Part shown: positions 59,600-64,000 of the stretch, in pieces
Position numbering within the stretch: position 1 is the stretch's first letter
How the letters are laid out: each line of letters begins with the position of its first letter
Origin: Adiantum capillus-veneris
Lineage: Eukaryota > Streptophyta > Polypodiopsida > Polypodiales > Pteridaceae
DNA length: 64,000 nt
Direction: 5' to 3'
Assembly: GCA_014529385.2 (NCBI GenBank)
Contig: CM043955.1
Location: 150,799,640 to 150,863,639, forward strand
Notes under the pieces: model-generated
Database searches by the model: none
What the model was told of the DNA's origin: nothing
Seen by the model: the letters and a program-made list of their open reading frames with translations, nothing else
Translations under genes and position numbers: made by a program

Positions 59600-60108
59600 T
59601 GCCACGTGACACATCCCAACCCTATGTGTCCATGGACAAGCTACACCACAGCAGGGTTCAGTCAGTCCAGTCAGTTTAGATTAGCAGTGATCTGGCACTT
59701 TTATGAGTCTATTTGTAGACCGTGCATGCCCAGTTACTTAGCATAGATGCATATCCTCCGGTTGCACACAGCATGATCATCGGAATTCCCATCAGAATCC
59801 ATTAGCATCAGTTAGGGAAATTTTCCAGTGCATTTAACCTATTTTCCTATTTTTGGTTATTTTCACTTATTATTTTTAAGTGACTTTCCAACAAAAGTAG
59901 GTAGGGCAATTTTGCTAAGTTAATATATAAGCAAACCCAAGTTAGCACTTTCTGGCAGAAGAGGCAGCAAGAGCTTCCCGCTCAATAGGCAACTTCTCAG
60001 TAGTACCCCCCCTCAGCACCCACAACAGATCCCATCGCCACCCTCATCACACCCTTGGCGTTTTCCTTCCCCAGTGGAGCCTCGCCATTCATTCTGCTGC
60101 ACCTTACA
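59600..60108 (+). repeat. 3' LTR (509 bp, internally deleted)
   Basis: Matches the 5' LTR closely over 490 bp to CTCGCCAT, then jumps to TCATTCTGCTGCACCTTACA. About 770 bp of the 5' LTR are absent. Confidence 0.85.
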
Positions 60109-60113
60109 TCCTA

Positions 60114-61600
60114 GCTACCAAGTATCTATCAATAGATTTATTCAACCAAGGCTTAGATGAGGACATTGCAAATAAAGAATCCTCAATTGATGTGTGTCTA
60201 TTCTAAAGTTGGTCACTATTTTTATATCCACGTTTGCCTATTATTTATGTGTATGGATTTAGAGTAGGACACGTGACTCACTATATGTATACCCTTCATA
60301 TCATGTGCATTGAAGGCCTAACTAAAAAAGCCTAATCCACATATTTTTCAAGAATACAATACGCCCGTTTTCTATTCAACCTGTGTATCTCCTTTGATTG
60401 ATATCCTTTGGTATATTGAAAATGTGTCAAAAATGGGGCTAGATCACCCCTTCTATTGAGCTCATGTGCTAGGTTCATATATTTACAAGGGTGACCTTGA
60501 GAGTGTAGGTTGTCTTAGAATCTCTCTCGACAAGCCTCAAGAATTCTCTTCCAAAATCTGAGAGTCAAACCCACTTGGAAAAACTTGAGTTGGCATATTT
60601 GCATTAATTATGAAACCACAAATTTAAAGTCATCAAAGGCTATACATGAGCCCATGTTAGGCTCTTTCCTTCTTAGTGCAATGATGTAACTTTACTTCAC
60701 AATGCAGATGCATTTATCGTGAATAGCAGCATGAGAAATTATAGCAAGGATTCATATTAACACACTATATATCTTTTAGGATGATGTTGAAGGAGAGATA
60801 AGAGGTGCACAAGGTATGGCAACAAACACAAAGACAATGACAGAGAAAGAGAGAGGGGGGTGGGTATGCTAAAGAGATTACTCTAGCCAAACTCTCACTC
60901 AATAACACACTTCTGAAATGAGCCCCCTAGGGGAAACTCTATATTACCTGGTGATGTAGACAATTATACAAGCTAAATAACACTAAGTCCACTAGGGGCA
61001 ACCCAAACACTGTAAGTTTCGGGCTTGATAAAATACAGAAGAAAGGAGCAAACGATAACCATGAATGCAACTGACATACAAAGATCTAGCAATGACACAA
61101 TCCTCTACACCTCATTCTCAATGCCAAATGGATGGTCAAAAACACAAGGAATCTTTAATCACAATGAGCATTAATAAGGCTCGCAAAGCTTGAACAATAG
61201 CGTTTTCACGAGTCGTAAGCATTGAGATATAATTAATTAGGTCAGTGAATGCATTTTTTCACCAAGTACCCAACCTTCAGAATGAGTATAGTCCCCCTTG
61301 GTGTTGGGCTATGGTTGGTGACAATTGAATAGCTAGGCAGACAATAGAGGGCTACGATAAAGTTTTAGGAGGTTCCCTTACTAGCCTAGCTACAAGCAAA
61401 AGGACCATTTTCTCCCTCTCTCCAATACTAGACATATCCAGAGTCGCCACAACAAATTAGCCAACCATCCAAAGTTGTGGAATTGAGCGAGTGTTTTTTT
61501 TGGGTAGGAATCTCATGCAAGACACACTAAGACCAATATGTGTGGATGAAAGGTTTTAGACAACAAAATTTGGTCTTATCAAGGGCAAAAGTTGGTGGTG
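60114..61600. other. no supported gene
   Basis: No domain or long frame is recognised on either strand. Confidence 0.5.
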
Positions 61601-61607
61601 CCGTAGT

Positions 61608-61653
61608 CCGCGCACGCACACGCGCGCACGCACACACACACACACAGCACGCT

Positions 61654-61709
<56 letters not shown>
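61608..61709 (+). repeat. (CG/CA)n-(TG)n-(GA)n compound simple repeat
   Basis: Alternating CGCGCA/CACA to about 61,645 is followed by GCACGC, (TG)n to 61,674 and (GA)n to about 61,709. The CA and TG halves can pair as a hairpin, and the alternating stretch is a classic Z-DNA former. Confidence 0.9.
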
Positions 61710-61711
<2 letters not shown>

Positions 61712-63015
61712 TCAAACCTCAGGGGTGCTTCGGGGGTAATGAATGGAGCCGGAGAATAGGAGCTTGGGCTGTTTATCAAAAAGCAGGCCTCGCGCATCGT
61801 AGCCGATGATGCTGCCTTCCACCCTCATCATCACCATCACCATCACCACAGTAGCTACAATTGCAAATGCACTTCTCTCCATGGCCAGCCACGCTCTGCT
61901 TCCTTGGTATTCTGCCTCTGCCTCTGCCTGTCTGTCTTCCTTTCAAGTGAGCGGGTTGCTTATTGCATAAAGGCCTATAAGCGAGTACTACATTTTGGGT
62001 GCCTTACAAGTAAATCCTCTTTGCAACCACCCTCCCCCCCCCTCTCTCTCTCTCTCTCCCTCCTCGTACACTACATAACAAACTTCCTTTCATTCTACCA
62101 AAAGAAACCTTAATTCCTGTATCTTTCACTGTTTCATTGCACGGCTTCAAGACGTGACAAAAAAGAGTTGGTGGAGTTCACAAGGCACTCCTTTCCGGCT
62201 TTATGATTCCAATCCAAATTGGACAAATATTACCTATGAGCTGTGCGCACAAAAACCCTTGATGACTAATTTTGACAAAGTCCTACACTTTGAAGCCCTA
62301 ACTCAAAAGTAAACCGTCCTAGGCCTAGTACCTACACATTTGGGAAATTGGGAGAAAGGGAAACACATCATCCACCTGCCATTGCATATCTACTAGTGGT
62401 CCAAGCTAGCCTACTCGTCGGTCTATCCCACTCCACCGCCAAAGCGGTAGTTTAAAGATAGTGAGAAATAAGAAGAGAGACAACACACCCTCTACATTTT
62501 TTGCCTTCTAAAACAAGCCTTAGTGAAGAAAAGAGTTAACCATTCATTTGACTTTTGCATGTGAAACATTGAATGATCAAAATCTTCTTGAGTACTTTAC
62601 GTTTTCTTTTGAACTATACATATATATATTGGCTCTGCACGAAAGAAATCCCATTAGTTATAAAGATACCCCTAAGATCCCTCCATACCACACATGAAGA
62701 AAATCCCATTACTTATCAAGATACCTCTAAGATCCCTCCACCACACCCCAAGAAAATCCGTGTTGCAATTGCACTTGCACTCTCTTGCACCCTACGCTCG
62801 CCTACACTTGCACCTGCACGTTGCCCTCTCCTGCACCCTGCGCTCGCCTACACCTGCACCATGGGTTGCCTGGCAAGTTCACTTCAGTCTCGTATTTCCA
62901 CTGTCAATTGTCTCCAAGATCGCCCCTTAGGCCCACATTTCTTGCTCCAACAAGGCTTATTTCTCTTAGCCCTTAACAACCTATCATTGAGAGAGTCTAG
63001 GGAGCGCTACCTCTG
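61710..63015. other. no supported gene; short duplications
   Basis: A CATCAC run lies near 61,828. About 50 bp around AAATCCCATTA...AAGATCCCTCCA are duplicated at 62,647 and 62,701. A CTTGCACC/CTCGCCTACACCTGCACC phrase repeats at 62,784-62,860. A 181-residue plus-strand frame (62,573-63,118) spans these repeats and ends in GA-coded Arg/Glu, so it is not judged a gene. Confidence 0.5.
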
Positions 63016-63018
63016 CTT

Positions 63019-63019
<1 letters not shown>

Positions 63020-63064
<45 letters not shown>

Positions 63065-63157
63065 CTAAGCTCATGTGTGCCACTTAAGCTCAAACCCCTT
63101 GCTCCATCAAGGCTATAGCTCGTCATCAAAAGTGTCGAGGGAGCAATGTCTCTACTG

Positions 63158-63202
<45 letters not shown>

Positions 63203-63267
63203 CTCCATCTCCTCGAAGCAGCCCTTCATCTCCCTCGTGAAATCTTTAAACAATATCCCTTGACCAG

Positions 63268-63319
<52 letters not shown>
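63020..63319 (+). repeat. cluster of (GA)n, (AC)n and (GA)n tracts
   Basis: (GA)n 63,020-63,062; (AC)n 63,159-63,199; (GA)n 63,271-63,319. The unique sequences before each tract share CCTTGCTCCA-type phrases. Confidence 0.9.
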
Positions 63320-63320
<1 letters not shown>

Positions 63321-63633
63321 TACTAGTTCTCATGCAACTTGAGAGTTCTCTCCTTTTGTGGTTTCAATCAAATATACGTGTGGTATAGAGAAGAGAGAGA
63401 ATCTGCTTGGATACCTCTCTCATTTCTTTTTCAAAATGTGTATCACATACTCGCTCAAAAAGAGTGAGTGAAGTCTGTATTAAAGCATAACAATAAGATA
63501 CATCAACCCATGATGAGTTGAGCCATGGTTGCAACATCAAAGATAGAGAACAAACCTTTGCCTAGAAAGTCCATAATATTGGAATTTTTACAAGGAAACC
63601 CGTAAACTTGAGAGAAAAGAAAATAAACATAAC

Positions 63634-63900
63634 CTACATATACAATACGAATTGTGCCTTGCAAGCCACCACCATGACTGGATTGCCACCCCATCCATAG
63701 TGCACACAACACAAGAAAAAGAAGAAACCTGGAGCCATATGAGATTGACAACTTCTATGAATCAACAAGACCCCACAAAACACCCAAAATAAAAAAATGG
63801 TGAAGCCGTGACGAAGCAAATAAATCATGGCCAATCGATGGGCTCCATTGAGCAAGGTAACACTGTCATTGTCATCCCACTCCACCATTGTTAGCCGCAT
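63634..63900 (-). other. 88-codon open frame with hydrophobic segment, unknown
   Basis: It starts MRLTMVEWDDNDSVTLLNGA and includes a hydrophobic stretch (FTIFLFWVFCGVLLIH) that could span a membrane. No family is recognised. It may be an exon, a repeat, or chance. Confidence 0.2.
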
Positions 63901-64000
63901 GTCCGCAACAACAAAACATGACCATAGCCTTCATGTCGGCTCATAAATGAGTTAGGAGGGGGTGGCCTCCACCTGCTGCGGAAATATGGAGTTGTTGATG

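Larger units (their letters stand above)
54921..60108 (+). mobile_element. gag-protease LTR retrotransposon without RT or integrase
   Basis: LTRs begin TGTCACGTGACACATCC (54,921) and TGCCACGTGACACATCC (59,600), and both end CACCTTACA (56,197 and 60,108). Flanking 5-bp sequences are TTCTA (54,916-54,920) and TCCTA (60,109-60,113), a TSD with one mismatch. The internal region is only 3.4 kb and holds gag, an aspartic protease and an unknown C-terminal part. It contains no reverse transcriptase, RNase H or integrase, so it must use enzymes from another element. Relatives are gypsy-type by gag and protease. Confidence 0.85.

Noticed and set aside
62573-63118. 181-codon frame as a host gene
   Set aside because: Crosses short tandem duplications and ends in a (GA)n-coded tail; no domain is seen.
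63020-63319. CRISPR-like repeat array
   Set aside because: Plain dinucleotide tracts without regular repeat-spacer structure.

Overview
This window looks like nuclear DNA of a land plant with a large, repeat-rich genome. It holds one recognisable host gene, a plant-type GH35 beta-galactosidase split by introns. Around it are decayed Ty3/gypsy and Ty1/copia elements, three kinds of LINE, a tRNA-like SINE, small DNA elements, and long (GA)n, (TC)n and (CA)n tracts. No rRNA, true tRNA, CRISPR array or bacterial gene layout was seen. The lineage cannot be fixed from sequence alone. The style of the LINE and gypsy proteins makes me lean to a seed-free vascular plant such as a fern, with low confidence.

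Layout. 1-5.9 kb: LINE-B fragments, a SINE with target-site duplications (TSDs), and (TC)n-rich DNA. 5.9-15.6 kb: two nearly complete LINE-A copies on the minus strand, head to tail, with a (GA)n tract before, between and after them. Each copy reads as one frame holding a coiled-coil ORF1 protein, an EEP endonuclease and a reverse transcriptase. The same in-frame stop codons interrupt both. 15.8-18.7 kb: LINE-C and LINE-B fragments around a 208-bp tandem duplication. 18.7-21.5 kb: leader and gag remains of an LTR element. 21.5-27.4 kb: gypsy fragments in opposite orientations, one split by a 1.2-kb insertion with an 8-bp TSD, then a 141-bp tandem array that encodes leucine-rich repeats. 27.4-33.7 kb: mostly no gene, with scraps of gypsy gag and RT. 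33.7-42.1 kb: decayed gypsy elements, one carrying an unclassified LTR element (element X) between gag and RT. 43.4-46.5 kb: a small integrase scrap and a 5'-truncated LINE-C with a perfect 16-bp TSD.

46.78-50.02 kb (minus strand): five consecutive beta-galactosidase exons, in perfect phase and with GT-AG splice sites, covering the front of the catalytic domain, including the acid/base signature. The exons on either side are not in view. 51.1-54.9 kb: a copia fragment, a second copy of element X and a LINE-C fragment. 54,921-60,108: a structurally complete LTR retrotransposon with a near-perfect TSD, LTRs of unequal length, an initiator-Met-type primer site, gag, an aspartic protease and an unrecognised C-terminal region, but no reverse transcriptase or integrase. 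60.1-64 kb: simple repeats and no supported gene.

The most interesting signals are the microsatellite-flanked LINE-A pair with its single stop-interrupted frame, the gag-protease-only LTR element, and the beta-galactosidase gene with a (TG)n tract next to a splice acceptor.
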